DNA of 47,198 nt from Schleiferiaceae bacterium (GTDB taxonomy: Bacteria; Bacteroidota; Bacteroidia; Flavobacteriales; Schleiferiaceae): assembly GCA_029254375.1 (NCBI GenBank), contig JAQWXR010000019.1, positions 1 through 47,198 of the forward strand. The letters are read 5' to 3'. Of the stretch, positions 37,362 through 45,707 are shown one piece after another. A program made the translations under genes and the position numbers. Each line of letters begins with the position of its first letter. Position 1 is the stretch's first letter. The notes under the pieces are model-generated. The model did not search any database, was not told the DNA's origin, and saw nothing but the letters and a program-made list of their open reading frames with translations.

Positions 37362-38178
37362 TTTCAGAGGGCCAGTATTGTTTCATTTCTTGCACAAGAC
37401 CTGCGGCCTCCTTGGCCGCTGCCTCAGCGAAATCCGCCCCGGAACTGGCGTATAAAATGCCTCGGGATGAATTGATCAGAAGGGCGATTTCGCCAGGGAC
37501 GGCACCCGCTTTCATCACATCCTCGACGGAACCCCCTTGAGCACCTACGCCGGGAACGAGGAAGAAGTGCTTGGGGAGCTGTTTGCGCACGGAGGCGAGT
37601 CCTTCGGGGCGTGTAGCTCCGACCACGACCATCCATTGATCCGGGGAAGCCCATTCCGCGTAGGAATCCAATACATGGGCATATAGGGGTCGCCCGTCCG
37701 CCATCGCTTGCATTTGAAAATCTTGGGCACCCGGATTGCTCGTCAAGCCCAGGGCAATGGCCCATTTACCAGGCAAAGCAAAAGGTTCAAGGCTATCTCT
37801 TCCCATGTAGGGAGCGACGGTAATCGAGTCAAATCCAAGCTGACCTAAAATGCCCTGAGCATAATGACGCGCGGTATTGCCTATATCTCCGCGTTTGGCA
37901 TCCGCAATACTGAAGTGCGCTGAGTATTTGGATAAATGCTGGGCCACCTGAGCCAACGCGTCCCAACCTTCGAGTCCGAGCGATTCAAAAAACGCCAAAT
38001 TGGGCTTGTAGGCCACAGCATAGTCCGAGGTCGCATCGATGATGGCACAACAGAAGTCCGCGACTCCTTGAGCATCACGTGAAAACTGGGCGGGCATTTT
38101 ATCCAAATCAGGATCCAAGCCCACACAAAGGACCGATTTTTTGGCTTGAATTTGTCCGACTAATTCTTGACGTGTCAT
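37354..38178 (-). CDS. pyrF: Orotidine-5'-phosphate decarboxylase (PyrF, subfamily 2)
   Basis: 274 aa. It converts OMP to UMP in the last step of de novo pyrimidine synthesis. The [10 protein letters not shown] motif holds the active-site Asp-Lys-Asp set. The length and the [15 protein letters not shown] start mark the longer subfamily 2 found in Bacteroidota and Mycobacterium, not the short E. coli form. It overlaps prfA by four bases and the rmlD-like gene by eight, so the run is translationally coupled. Confidence 0.95.
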   Translation of the reverse strand: MTRQELVGQIQAKKSVLCVGLDPDLDKMPAQFSRDAQGVADFCCAIIDATSDYAVAYKPNLAFFESLGLEGWDALAQVAQHLSKYSAHFSIADAKRGDIGNTARHYAQGILGQLGFDSITVAPYMGRDSLEPFALPGKWAIALGLTSNPGAQDFQMQAMADGRPLYAHVLDSYAEWASPDQWMVVVGATRPEGLASVRKQLPKHFFLVPGVGAQGGSVEDVMKAGAVPGEIALLINSSRGILYASSGADFAEAAAKEAAGLVQEMKQYWPSENA

Positions 38179-39254
38179 TCTCCGCTGCCTTCTTTTAATC
38201 GCTCTGCATTTTCTGCGAGACGCAGTTCATCCATGAATTTACCTACTTGGCCATTCATGACCTCTGCCAAGTTATACAATGTCAAGCCGATGCGATGATC
38301 TGTCACCCGACCTTGCGGGAAATTATAGGTGCGAATTTTGGCCGAACGGTCACCAGTACTAACCAGTGTCTTACGTTTTTCTGCCACTTCAGCATCTCGG
38401 GCTGCACGGGCTTTATCCCATATTCGTGCGCGCAAGACGGTTAACGCTCGGTCATAGTTTTGGTGCTGCGAACGTCCATCCTGGCATTCGACCACGATCC
38501 CAGTCGGGAAGTGTGTCAAGCGGACTCCGGATTCCGTTTTGTTGACGTGCTGCCCCCCTGCTCCACTGGAACGGAAGGTGTCCTTGCGGATGTCCACATC
38601 ACGAATTTGGACATCGAGTTCATCCGCTTCTGGCAGCACGGCGACGGTTGCAGCACTTGTATGCACCCGACCTTGAGATTCGGTAGACGGCACGCGCTGC
38701 ACTCGATGAACGCCTGATTCGTATTTCAAGGTGCCATAGACATCTTCGCCACGTACCTGAATACTCGCTTCTTTATACCCTCCGGCAGCGCCTTCGGTAG
38801 CACTCAATAATTCATAGGTCCAACCGTGCTCCTCTAGATACCGGACATACATACGGAGTAATTCTCCGGCAAAAAGCCCGGCTTCATCTCCTCCAGTGCC
38901 CGCACGCACCTCGAGGACGGCATCCTTGGCATCTTCAGGGTCTTTGGGGATTAGGAGTTGCTGAATTTCAATCTCTAATGCCTCGATGGCCGGCTGAATA
39001 CTCTCAAGCTCTCCTTGAGCCATTTCGCGCATTTCCGGATCATTTTCATTCGATTGAAGCTCTTTGGCTTCCGCCAATCGACCTAGGAGTTCACCGTAGC
39101 GTTGCCGCGCTTCCATAACCGCCTGGAGATCCTTGTACTCCCGATGTAAACGGATAAAACGCTGTCGATCAGCGGCCAATTCCGGCTGTATGAGTAAGTC
39201 ATTGACTTCCACATAGCGCACGTGAATCGCATCGAGTTTATGTTGTAAGTCCAT
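38175..39254 (-). CDS. prfA: Peptide chain release factor 1
   Basis: 359 aa. It recognises UAA and UAG and triggers peptide release. The catalytic GGQ is at 233-235 ([13 protein letters not shown]). The codon-reading tripeptide reads PST at 189-191, where E. coli has PAT. The coiled-coil N-terminal domain and the acidic [14 protein letters not shown] block are normal. It starts three bases after purM stops. Confidence 0.97.
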   Translation of the reverse strand: MDLQHKLDAIHVRYVEVNDLLIQPELAADRQRFIRLHREYKDLQAVMEARQRYGELLGRLAEAKELQSNENDPEMREMAQGELESIQPAIEALEIEIQQLLIPKDPEDAKDAVLEVRAGTGGDEAGLFAGELLRMYVRYLEEHGWTYELLSATEGAAGGYKEASIQVRGEDVYGTLKYESGVHRVQRVPSTESQGRVHTSAATVAVLPEADELDVQIRDVDIRKDTFRSSGAGGQHVNKTESGVRLTHFPTGIVVECQDGRSQHQNYDRALTVLRARIWDKARAARDAEVAEKRKTLVSTGDRSAKIRTYNFPQGRVTDHRIGLTLYNLAEVMNGQVGKFMDELRLAENAERLKEGSGE

Positions 39255-39257
39255 GGC

Positions 39258-40433
39258 TCAGGCTTGGTAAATCTGCCAGCCATCCGGGGCCATCAAGTGA
39301 ACTTCTGGACGCTCCTGAGCCTCCACCCGGCCGATGATTTGGGCATCAACCCCAAATTTTTTCGAAATCGCTATGGCCGAGTCGGCATGCGCTGGATCCA
39401 TATAGATCTCCATGCGATGGCCCATGTTGAATACACGGTACATTTCCCGCCAAGGAGTTTGCGATTCGGACTGAATGAGTTCAAACAAAGGCGGAATTGG
39501 AAAGAGATTGTCTTTGATGATTTTGCCCTGAGTGGCAAAGTGAAGCACTTTGGTTTGAGCCCCTCCGGAGCAATGGACCATCCCACCGATATAGGGGCGT
39601 AAGGTCTTGAGCAGTTCCACAATGATCGGAGCGTAGGTGCGTGTTGGCGACAGGACTAATTTTCCTGCATCAATCGGACTGCCAGCAATGGCATCCGTCA
39701 AGGCCTTGGTGCCTGAATACACCAACGCTTCGTCTATTTCTGCATCAAAACTCTCCGGATAACGTTGGGCCAGCAGCTTGTGGAATACGTCATGTCGAGC
39801 CGAAGTGAGGCCATTTGAACCCATTCCTCCGTTATACTCTTGCTCGTAATTCGCTTGTCCGTAGGAACTTAGACCTACAATGACTTGACCTGGGGCAATC
39901 CCCGCATTGTCAATGACTTCGTCGCGGCGCATACGAGCGACCACCGTGCTGTCTACGATAATGGTGCGCACGAGGTCGCCCACATCCGCGGTCTCTCCGC
40001 CGGTAGAACGAATATCCACCCCATTCGCGCGCAAGTCAGCCAAGACGGATTCGGTCCCATCGATGAGCGCAGCAATCACTTCGCCAGGAATGCGGTTTTT
40101 ATTGCGTCCAATTGTACTAGACAAGAGGATGGGGCCTGTGGCACCTACACAGAGTAGATCATCCACATTCATGATGACGGCATCCTGCGCAATTCCGCGC
40201 CAAACCGAAAGGTCCCCTGTTTCCTTCCAATACATATAAGCTAAAGACGACTTTGTCCCAGCTCCATCTGCATGCATAACCAAGCAATGATCTTCGGAAC
40301 CACTGAGGTCGTCGGGAACAATTTTACAGAATGCCTTGGGAAAGAGACCTTTGTCAATATGCACTATCGCCTGATGAACTTCCTCTTTTCCCGAGGATAC
40401 TCCCCGGCTTGCATACCGTGCACTTTGCTCCAT
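39258..40433 (-). CDS. purM: Phosphoribosylformylglycinamidine cyclo-ligase (AIR synthase)
   Basis: 391 aa. It forms 5-aminoimidazole ribotide from FGAM with ATP in purine synthesis. The N-terminal block RYASRGVSSGKEEVH and HADGAGTKSSLAY, then GGETADVGDLV, are characteristic; the extended Bacteroidota form is longer than the 345-aa E. coli enzyme. The ATG at 40433 agrees with related starts. A TACCTTTG element ends only four bases before it, so the message may be leaderless. It heads the purM-prfA-pyrF run. Confidence 0.95.
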   Translation of the reverse strand: MEQSARYASRGVSSGKEEVHQAIVHIDKGLFPKAFCKIVPDDLSGSEDHCLVMHADGAGTKSSLAYMYWKETGDLSVWRGIAQDAVIMNVDDLLCVGATGPILLSSTIGRNKNRIPGEVIAALIDGTESVLADLRANGVDIRSTGGETADVGDLVRTIIVDSTVVARMRRDEVIDNAGIAPGQVIVGLSSYGQANYEQEYNGGMGSNGLTSARHDVFHKLLAQRYPESFDAEIDEALVYSGTKALTDAIAGSPIDAGKLVLSPTRTYAPIIVELLKTLRPYIGGMVHCSGGAQTKVLHFATQGKIIKDNLFPIPPLFELIQSESQTPWREMYRVFNMGHRMEIYMDPAHADSAIAISKKFGVDAQIIGRVEAQERPEVHLMAPDGWQIYQA

Positions 40434-40437
40434 ACCA

Positions 40438-40445
40438 CAAAGGTA
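40438..40445 (-). promoter_or_regulatory. Candidate -7 element TACCTTTG directly before purM
   Basis: Exact TAnnTTTG match with four bases between it and the purM ATG, implying a leaderless start. It lies between the stop of the PorE-like gene and purM. No -33 TTG is visible. Confidence 0.4.
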
Positions 40446-40456
40446 CGACGCAGGCT

Positions 40457-42973
40457 TTACTGGATGCGGATATACGTACCTGCAGGAAGCTCGTCTTCGT
40501 ACTCTGGGTTCAATACTTCCAAATCCTTTGGTCGCATTCCCAAATCCTTGGCGATACTTCGGAAGGACTCACCTACAGCTACCTGACGGTGCGTTTTGTC
40601 GTATTCCGCATAATCGCCTTTAGGAGTGGCTTTGAGTACCATACCAGGGAAAGGTCGGACGCCACGAAGACCCCCATTCAATCGCTTGAGGTCTGAAATC
40701 GTGATACTATTGTTCCGACAAATAGTGGTGTAGGTATCGCGCTCTTGCACGGTATACATCTGACCAATCACTGGCTTATTGTCCTCTTTGGCCTGCTCTG
40801 CAGCCGCAACAGCTAACGATGCTGAATCTACAGGTGGTTCGTAATCATCCCGGATGACACGGAAATCCGTACGGCGGTTGATTTGATTTGCCACCTCTTG
40901 CTGCGAACCAGACATCTTACGGATGTTTCGCTCGGTCAATTGAGTGCCCACTGGGAATAAATCTGCCCCAAGGGCTTTATACCCGTTCGGGATTTCGAAG
41001 GGCTGACTTTCGCCCATACCCAAGGCCACCAATCGATCAGGGTGAATCCCTCGAGAAATCAAGTAGCTGACCGAAGTGTCAGCTCGACGCTGAGAAAGCA
41101 CTTGGTTCTTCTCATCTACGTCACGGTAGTCCGTGTGTGACCGGAGTTCAATGACAATGTTGGGGTTCAAGGTCAAGGTTTTGGCCACCGTATCTAGGGC
41201 CGAGCGCGCTTGGTCATTTAGATCCCACTTCGCTAAAGCAAAATAGACATCAGGCAAAACGATTGGAATCTCGATAGGATCCATTTTTGCTTTGACCTCC
41301 ACGGTGTGCATATAGACGTTTTCCGTTTCTAAGTAATTAAACGCTTCCAAGACGAGGGTATTGGTATTCGCCCGTGCGCCAGAATTCAAGAACTTTTTCT
41401 TTTCGAACGAGAAGGAGTAAGTCACATCACCAGATAAGTCATCCGATTCTAAAACAAAACTTCCGTCTTTACTCGTTTGCACCACTTGATTAAAGCCGTC
41501 ATTGCCTGTGATTTTAACGGCGGCACCGCCCAAGGGGCTGTTGTCTTTAGAGCTGGACAAGGTGCCACTGATCCGATACTTCAAAGGCACCTCATATAGG
41601 GTCCAAATATCATCTCCCCCTTTTCCTCCATCTCGATTTGAGACTAGGTATCCGTCCTGTAATCCGCCAGGACGAAGCAAAATACCAAAATCATCAGCCG
41701 AGCTATTGATCGGAGCCTTTAGGTTCTCGGGGATACCAACCGGCATCCCATCCGCGCCTAACTCTACGCGGAACAAATCAAAGCCACCCATTCCAGGCAA
41801 GCCATTGGATGCAAAATAAAGGTAGCCGTCGTCATGAATGAAGGGATAGAGCTCATCCCCATTGGTATTCACTAATGCCCCTAAATTGATGGGTTCGCCC
41901 CAACCGCGTTTCTTTTTATCGACCTTAACCATCCAAAGATCTTTGGAACCATCAACTGAACCATCGAGGTCACCGGCAAAAAATAATGTTTGGTCATCTT
42001 GACTGATCGCAGGGTGTCCAACGGATTTCGATGAATCTGTCGCGATAACAATCAACTGCGGCTCCTGCCATGTAAGACCTGCCTTGCGGGTACTATAAAT
42101 AGCACAACCCAATTGTTGGCGACGAACATCCATACAGCGAGTGAAGTACATCGTGCGGCGGCGTGCATCAAATGAAGGGCTTCCTTCATGATCTTCGGTG
42201 TTGATGGCTTCAGGAAGCAAGGTGGGCTCCGAAAAGGTTTGCTCCTTGGCCGCAGAAGGATCTGTTTTTGGCTTGCGGCCTCTACTCCTCGACGAACGAG
42301 AAGAGCCATCGGAATTGAGTCGCTCCGCGGAATATATATCGGAAAAACGTTCGCCCGTCCAGCCGTCTTTCTTTCGGCCAATACCGCCTTCGCGCATCGA
42401 AGTAAACAATACTTCTTCAAAAGTTTCTGGGCGTCCGCTAAACGTCATTCCAAATTCATGCGACGAGGAGTTCAAGGAGGTTAAGTTGCCAACCTGGTAG
42501 CGGGTGAGCGACTTTTGCCATGCTACGGCGTCTTGGCAAGACTGAATACCTGAGGGTCCGCGATCATCATTAGGAAAAGCGCGAGCAAAATCTTCATAGG
42601 CCTTGAGGGCATCTTCATACTCGCTTTGGTATTTGAGCATTTCGGCAATGCCGAGGTATGCTTCTGCGCTTTCTAATTTCATTTTTAAGGCACGAGAGTA
42701 CTGAGCCTCCGCTGCCTTGTATTGAAAAGTGAAGCGATAGCAATCCCCGAGGCGGAAGGCGATTTCAGCCTTGTCTGAGCGAGATTTTAATTTGGAGTAG
42801 GCCTTTTTGTATACTTTGATGGCCTGAGCGTATTCCTTGGACTCAAAGAATCCATCGCCTTGGCGAGCAATTCGAGGACGCTTAGACTCCTCCCCTTCTG
42901 CGTCTTGAGCGAGTAGCGAGGCGTTAATGCCGAATAAAAAGAGGAGAGTAAACAGGTATAATGCCTTCTTCAT
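40457..42973 (-). CDS. OmpA-family protein with TPR, PD40 and C-terminal LysM domains (PorE-like)
   Basis: 838 aa. Signal peptide about 1-22 (ends SLLA before QDAEG). Domains in order: TPR-like helices (about 35-145), a PD40 beta-propeller (about 265-460, with SPSFDARRRTMYFTR and YPFIHDDGYLYFASNG), a carboxypeptidase-regulatory-like Ig domain (about 470-560), an OmpA peptidoglycan-binding domain (about 580-730, with ELRSHTDYRDVDEKNQVLSQ then RRAD), and two LysM-like units (about 745-838). The first four match PorE, a T9SS component tethering the machine to peptidoglycan. The LysM pair is an addition. It ends 24 bases before purM, and glnN's terminator is upstream. Confidence 0.85.
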   Translation of the reverse strand: MKKALYLFTLLFLFGINASLLAQDAEGEESKRPRIARQGDGFFESKEYAQAIKVYKKAYSKLKSRSDKAEIAFRLGDCYRFTFQYKAAEAQYSRALKMKLESAEAYLGIAEMLKYQSEYEDALKAYEDFARAFPNDDRGPSGIQSCQDAVAWQKSLTRYQVGNLTSLNSSSHEFGMTFSGRPETFEEVLFTSMREGGIGRKKDGWTGERFSDIYSAERLNSDGSSRSSRSRGRKPKTDPSAAKEQTFSEPTLLPEAINTEDHEGSPSFDARRRTMYFTRCMDVRRQQLGCAIYSTRKAGLTWQEPQLIVIATDSSKSVGHPAISQDDQTLFFAGDLDGSVDGSKDLWMVKVDKKKRGWGEPINLGALVNTNGDELYPFIHDDGYLYFASNGLPGMGGFDLFRVELGADGMPVGIPENLKAPINSSADDFGILLRPGGLQDGYLVSNRDGGKGGDDIWTLYEVPLKYRISGTLSSSKDNSPLGGAAVKITGNDGFNQVVQTSKDGSFVLESDDLSGDVTYSFSFEKKKFLNSGARANTNTLVLEAFNYLETENVYMHTVEVKAKMDPIEIPIVLPDVYFALAKWDLNDQARSALDTVAKTLTLNPNIVIELRSHTDYRDVDEKNQVLSQRRADTSVSYLISRGIHPDRLVALGMGESQPFEIPNGYKALGADLFPVGTQLTERNIRKMSGSQQEVANQINRRTDFRVIRDDYEPPVDSASLAVAAAEQAKEDNKPVIGQMYTVQERDTYTTICRNNSITISDLKRLNGGLRGVRPFPGMVLKATPKGDYAEYDKTHRQVAVGESFRSIAKDLGMRPKDLEVLNPEYEDELPAGTYIRIQ

Positions 42974-43008
42974 GACCGCGCGAAACTGTGCATATGGGGG
43001 TTAAACCA

Positions 43009-43016
43009 CTAAAGTA
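43009..43016 (-). promoter_or_regulatory. Weak candidate -7 element TACTTTAG of the PorE-like gene
   Basis: Matches TAnnTTTG except for one base, 35 bases before the ATG, just after the glnN terminator. The following gene must start transcription somewhere in this short gap, which is the main support. Confidence 0.3.
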
Positions 43017-43029
43017 GCCAAATCCCTGC

Positions 43030-43063
43030 AAAAAAAAGACCCCCTGGGTGAAACCTGGGGGTC
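43030..43063 (-). terminator. Intrinsic terminator after glnN
   Basis: A stem GACCCCC / GGGGGTC with an inner GG/CC across a T-T mismatch is followed on the - strand by eight T. It separates glnN from the PorE-like gene. Confidence 0.88.
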
Positions 43064-43088
43064 ATTTTATCTTTGATGGCCTTAAATC

Positions 43089-45278
43089 TTATCGGATGTA
43101 AAGCATTTCGCGGTACTTCGGCAAAGGCCACATCTCATTGTCAATCAACAACTCGAGTTTATCTACTTCGTAACGGATGCTATCAAAATAGGGCTTTACC
43201 TTGTCACAATAGGAGAGTGATCGCTCCCGTGCGGAGTCAATTTGGTTGGCCGCCTTTCGCGCTTGAGTCATGGCCTCTGCCTCAGAAAGAACTTTAGAAA
43301 TTCGCTCAGATATTTCAATGATCATATCCACTTGCTCTTTACTCAGACGCTTAAAGGTATCGGCTGGAAGGACCTCTTTCAAGCGCATGACATTCTGGCT
43401 CAAAATGGACTGATACTCAATGGCGGTAGGTACAATGTGATTCTTCACCAAATCGCTCAAGGTGCGCGATTCAATTTGAATTTTTTTATAGTATTCCTCT
43501 TGAAGTATCTCATACCGCGCCTCCAATTCCACATGGCTTAGAACACCATGCTTCGCGAAAAGCTCTTGCGCTTCCTTGGTGACATAGAAGTCTAGTGCAC
43601 GTGGGGTATCCGGAGTATTGTTGAGCCCGCGCTTAGCCGCTTCTTCTTTCCAGGCGTCGGAATACCCATCCCCTTCAAAGCGCACAGACTTGGACGTTTT
43701 GATGTAATCTCTTAGAATGTTGAAGATGGCATCCTCTTTTTTCATGCCTCCATGGATGAGGGCGTCCACTGCTATCTTGAATTGGGTCAATTGATCCGCA
43801 ACAATTAAGTTGACCACCGTCATGGGGCCTGCGCAGTTCGCCGTGGAACCCACGGCACGCAACTCGAACTTATTTCCCGTGAAGGCAAATGGAGACGTTC
43901 TGTTTCGATCCGTATTGTCCAGCATGATTTCAGGAATCTTGCCTACAACATTGAGCTTCAATTCTGTCTTCTTTTCGGGGGACATCTTACCGCTTTCGAG
44001 TTTCTCCAATTCGTCGAGAACTTCTGATAGCTGAGAGCCGATAAAGACAGAAATAATTGCGGGAGGTGCTTCGTTGGCTCCTAGGCGATGGTCATTGCTC
44101 GCCGCTGCGATGGCCGCACGGATCAAATCTGCCCGATCATTAACAGCCTTAATTGTGTTGATGAAGAAGGTTAAGAACAACAAGTTTCGCTTTGGCGTAC
44201 TTCCAGGAGCCAAAAGATTAACTCCAGTGTTTGTGCTCAAACTCCAATTGTTATGTTTCCCCGAACCATTGATGCCTGCAAATGGCTTCTCGTGCAAGAG
44301 CACGCGGAATGCATGGCGGCGGGCCACTTTGTCCAGGATGTCCATGAACAAGGAATTGTGATCGACGGCGATGTTGGCTTCTTCAAAAATGGGGGCAAAT
44401 TCAAACTGTCCAGGAGCGACTTCGTTATGCCGCGTCTTGACAGGTATTCCAAGCTTGTGGCATTCGTATTCTACTTCGCGCATGTAGCCCATGACACGCT
44501 CCGGAATGCTCCCAAAATAGTGGTCATCCATTTGTTGTCCTTTGGCGGGCGAATGACCCAAAAGTGTACGTCCCGTCATAACCAAGTCGGGTCGTGCATT
44601 AAATAAGGACTCGTCCACCAAGAAGTACTCCTGCTCCCAGCCCAAGGTCGCGTTGACTTTAGTGATATTCTTATCGAAGTACTGTCCGACTTCTGTTGCA
44701 GCGCGATCCATCGACTGCAAGGCACGCAACAAGGGCACCTTATTATCTAGCGCCTCTCCTGTATAGGATACGAAGACAGAAGGAATGCACAAGGTGCTTC
44801 CAAATACAAAGGCTGGAGAGGTTGGATCCCATGCAGTATATCCGCGTGCCTCAAAGGTGTTACGTATTCCGCCATTGGGGAATGAGGATGCATCTGGTTC
44901 GGCCTGAACCAGCATACCACCGTTAAACTTTTCTATCGCATGCCCATCTTCTGTAGGCTCGAAAAAACCATCGTGCTTTTCTGCCGTGGCACCCGTCAAT
45001 GGCTGAAACCAGTGGGTGTAATGCGACGCCCCTTTAGAAATAGACCAGGCCTTCATGGCTGTAGCTACCTGATCAGCAATCGCTCGATCAATTTTATAGC
45101 CCTTCTCAATTGCGCTGAGAACGGACTCATAGGCTTCCTTGGACATATACTCTCGCATCGCCTTCTGATTGAAGACATGCGAGCCATAATACTCAGACGA
45201 CTTTGTGTGCGGATTGACGAAATCAATGGGTTTGTGCTTACTTGCTTGCTCCAAACCAGAAAAACGTGCTATAGCCAT
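43089..45278 (-). CDS. glnN: Glutamine synthetase type III
   Basis: 729 aa from the ATG at 45278. It makes glutamine from glutamate, ammonia and ATP. GSIII is much longer than GSI and common in Bacteroidota. Conserved parts include the N-terminal FNQKAMREYMSKEAY, the glutamate-binding core GWEQEYFLVDE and EVAPGQFEFAPIFEEAN, the ATP region GINGSGKHNNWS, and TDRNRTSPFAFTGNKFELR. A TTG at 45299 would add seven residues, but it falls inside the probable -7 element and cannot be transcribed from that promoter. Confidence 0.97.
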   Translation of the reverse strand: MAIARFSGLEQASKHKPIDFVNPHTKSSEYYGSHVFNQKAMREYMSKEAYESVLSAIEKGYKIDRAIADQVATAMKAWSISKGASHYTHWFQPLTGATAEKHDGFFEPTEDGHAIEKFNGGMLVQAEPDASSFPNGGIRNTFEARGYTAWDPTSPAFVFGSTLCIPSVFVSYTGEALDNKVPLLRALQSMDRAATEVGQYFDKNITKVNATLGWEQEYFLVDESLFNARPDLVMTGRTLLGHSPAKGQQMDDHYFGSIPERVMGYMREVEYECHKLGIPVKTRHNEVAPGQFEFAPIFEEANIAVDHNSLFMDILDKVARRHAFRVLLHEKPFAGINGSGKHNNWSLSTNTGVNLLAPGSTPKRNLLFLTFFINTIKAVNDRADLIRAAIAAASNDHRLGANEAPPAIISVFIGSQLSEVLDELEKLESGKMSPEKKTELKLNVVGKIPEIMLDNTDRNRTSPFAFTGNKFELRAVGSTANCAGPMTVVNLIVADQLTQFKIAVDALIHGGMKKEDAIFNILRDYIKTSKSVRFEGDGYSDAWKEEAAKRGLNNTPDTPRALDFYVTKEAQELFAKHGVLSHVELEARYEILQEEYYKKIQIESRTLSDLVKNHIVPTAIEYQSILSQNVMRLKEVLPADTFKRLSKEQVDMIIEISERISKVLSEAEAMTQARKAANQIDSARERSLSYCDKVKPYFDSIRYEVDKLELLIDNEMWPLPKYREMLYIR

Positions 45279-45296
45279 GGGTTTTTTAATTTTTTT

Positions 45297-45327
45297 CAAA
45301 GGTACCCCCCTTTTTTTAACCCAACAA
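45297..45327 (-). promoter_or_regulatory. Promoter of glnN (TTG-n20-TACCTTTG)
   Basis: On the - strand, TTG (45327-45325; a second TTG at 45324-45322) is followed after 20 bases by TACCTTTG (45304-45297). It gives a leader of about 15 bases to the ATG at 45278 and excludes the upstream TTG start. A G6 run lies just before the -7 element. Confidence 0.7.
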
Positions 45328-45423
45328 GCAATTATTATTTGATTTTTTAAGCAAATACCCCCCTAAAAATATCAATAATTGTAAAAATTGTTAAAAACTA
45401 TTGGATTCATCCGCAAGTCCCAC

Positions 45424-45448
45424 AAAAAAAAAGAGCTCAAGCGCTCTT
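45424..45448 (-). terminator. Intrinsic terminator at the tatA stop
   Basis: A stem AAGAGC / GCTCTT (loop of six) is followed on the - strand by seven further T. It overlaps the last codons of tatA and separates secDF-tatA from glnN. Confidence 0.8.
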
Positions 45449-45698
45449 ATTTGAGTCGACCTACCGTGTCGTCGATGGAATCCTTAATTTCTTTGACAGC
45501 TTCCTTGGCATCTTTCAGCGTAGGATCAGCATCGGCTGCCTTGGTGATTTCCGCTTTTAAATCATTCGAAGCGTTTCGTACCATTTTGATGGTTTTGGCC
45601 GCCATCCGAGCTATTTCTGGAAGCTTATCGGTGCCAAAAAGCATCAGCACCGCGAATAGTAAGAATACTATTTCTCCGGTGCTGATGAATAGGAACAT
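45447..45698 (-). CDS. tatA: Twin-arginine translocase subunit TatA/TatE family
   Basis: 83 aa. A short N-terminal transmembrane helix (about 4-22, FISTGEIVFLLFAVLMLFG) ends in the conserved FG hinge, followed by the amphipathic helix TDKLPEIARMAAKTIK and a charged tail. This is the pore-forming TatA type. Glu in the first helix (STGEIVF) is at the position important for TatA function. No tatC is in the window. It lies nine bases after secDF. Confidence 0.9.
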   Translation of the reverse strand: MFLFISTGEIVFLLFAVLMLFGTDKLPEIARMAAKTIKMVRNASNDLKAEITKAADADPTLKDAKEAVKEIKDSIDDTVGRLK

Positions 45699-45707
45699 AG
45701 GGGGAAG

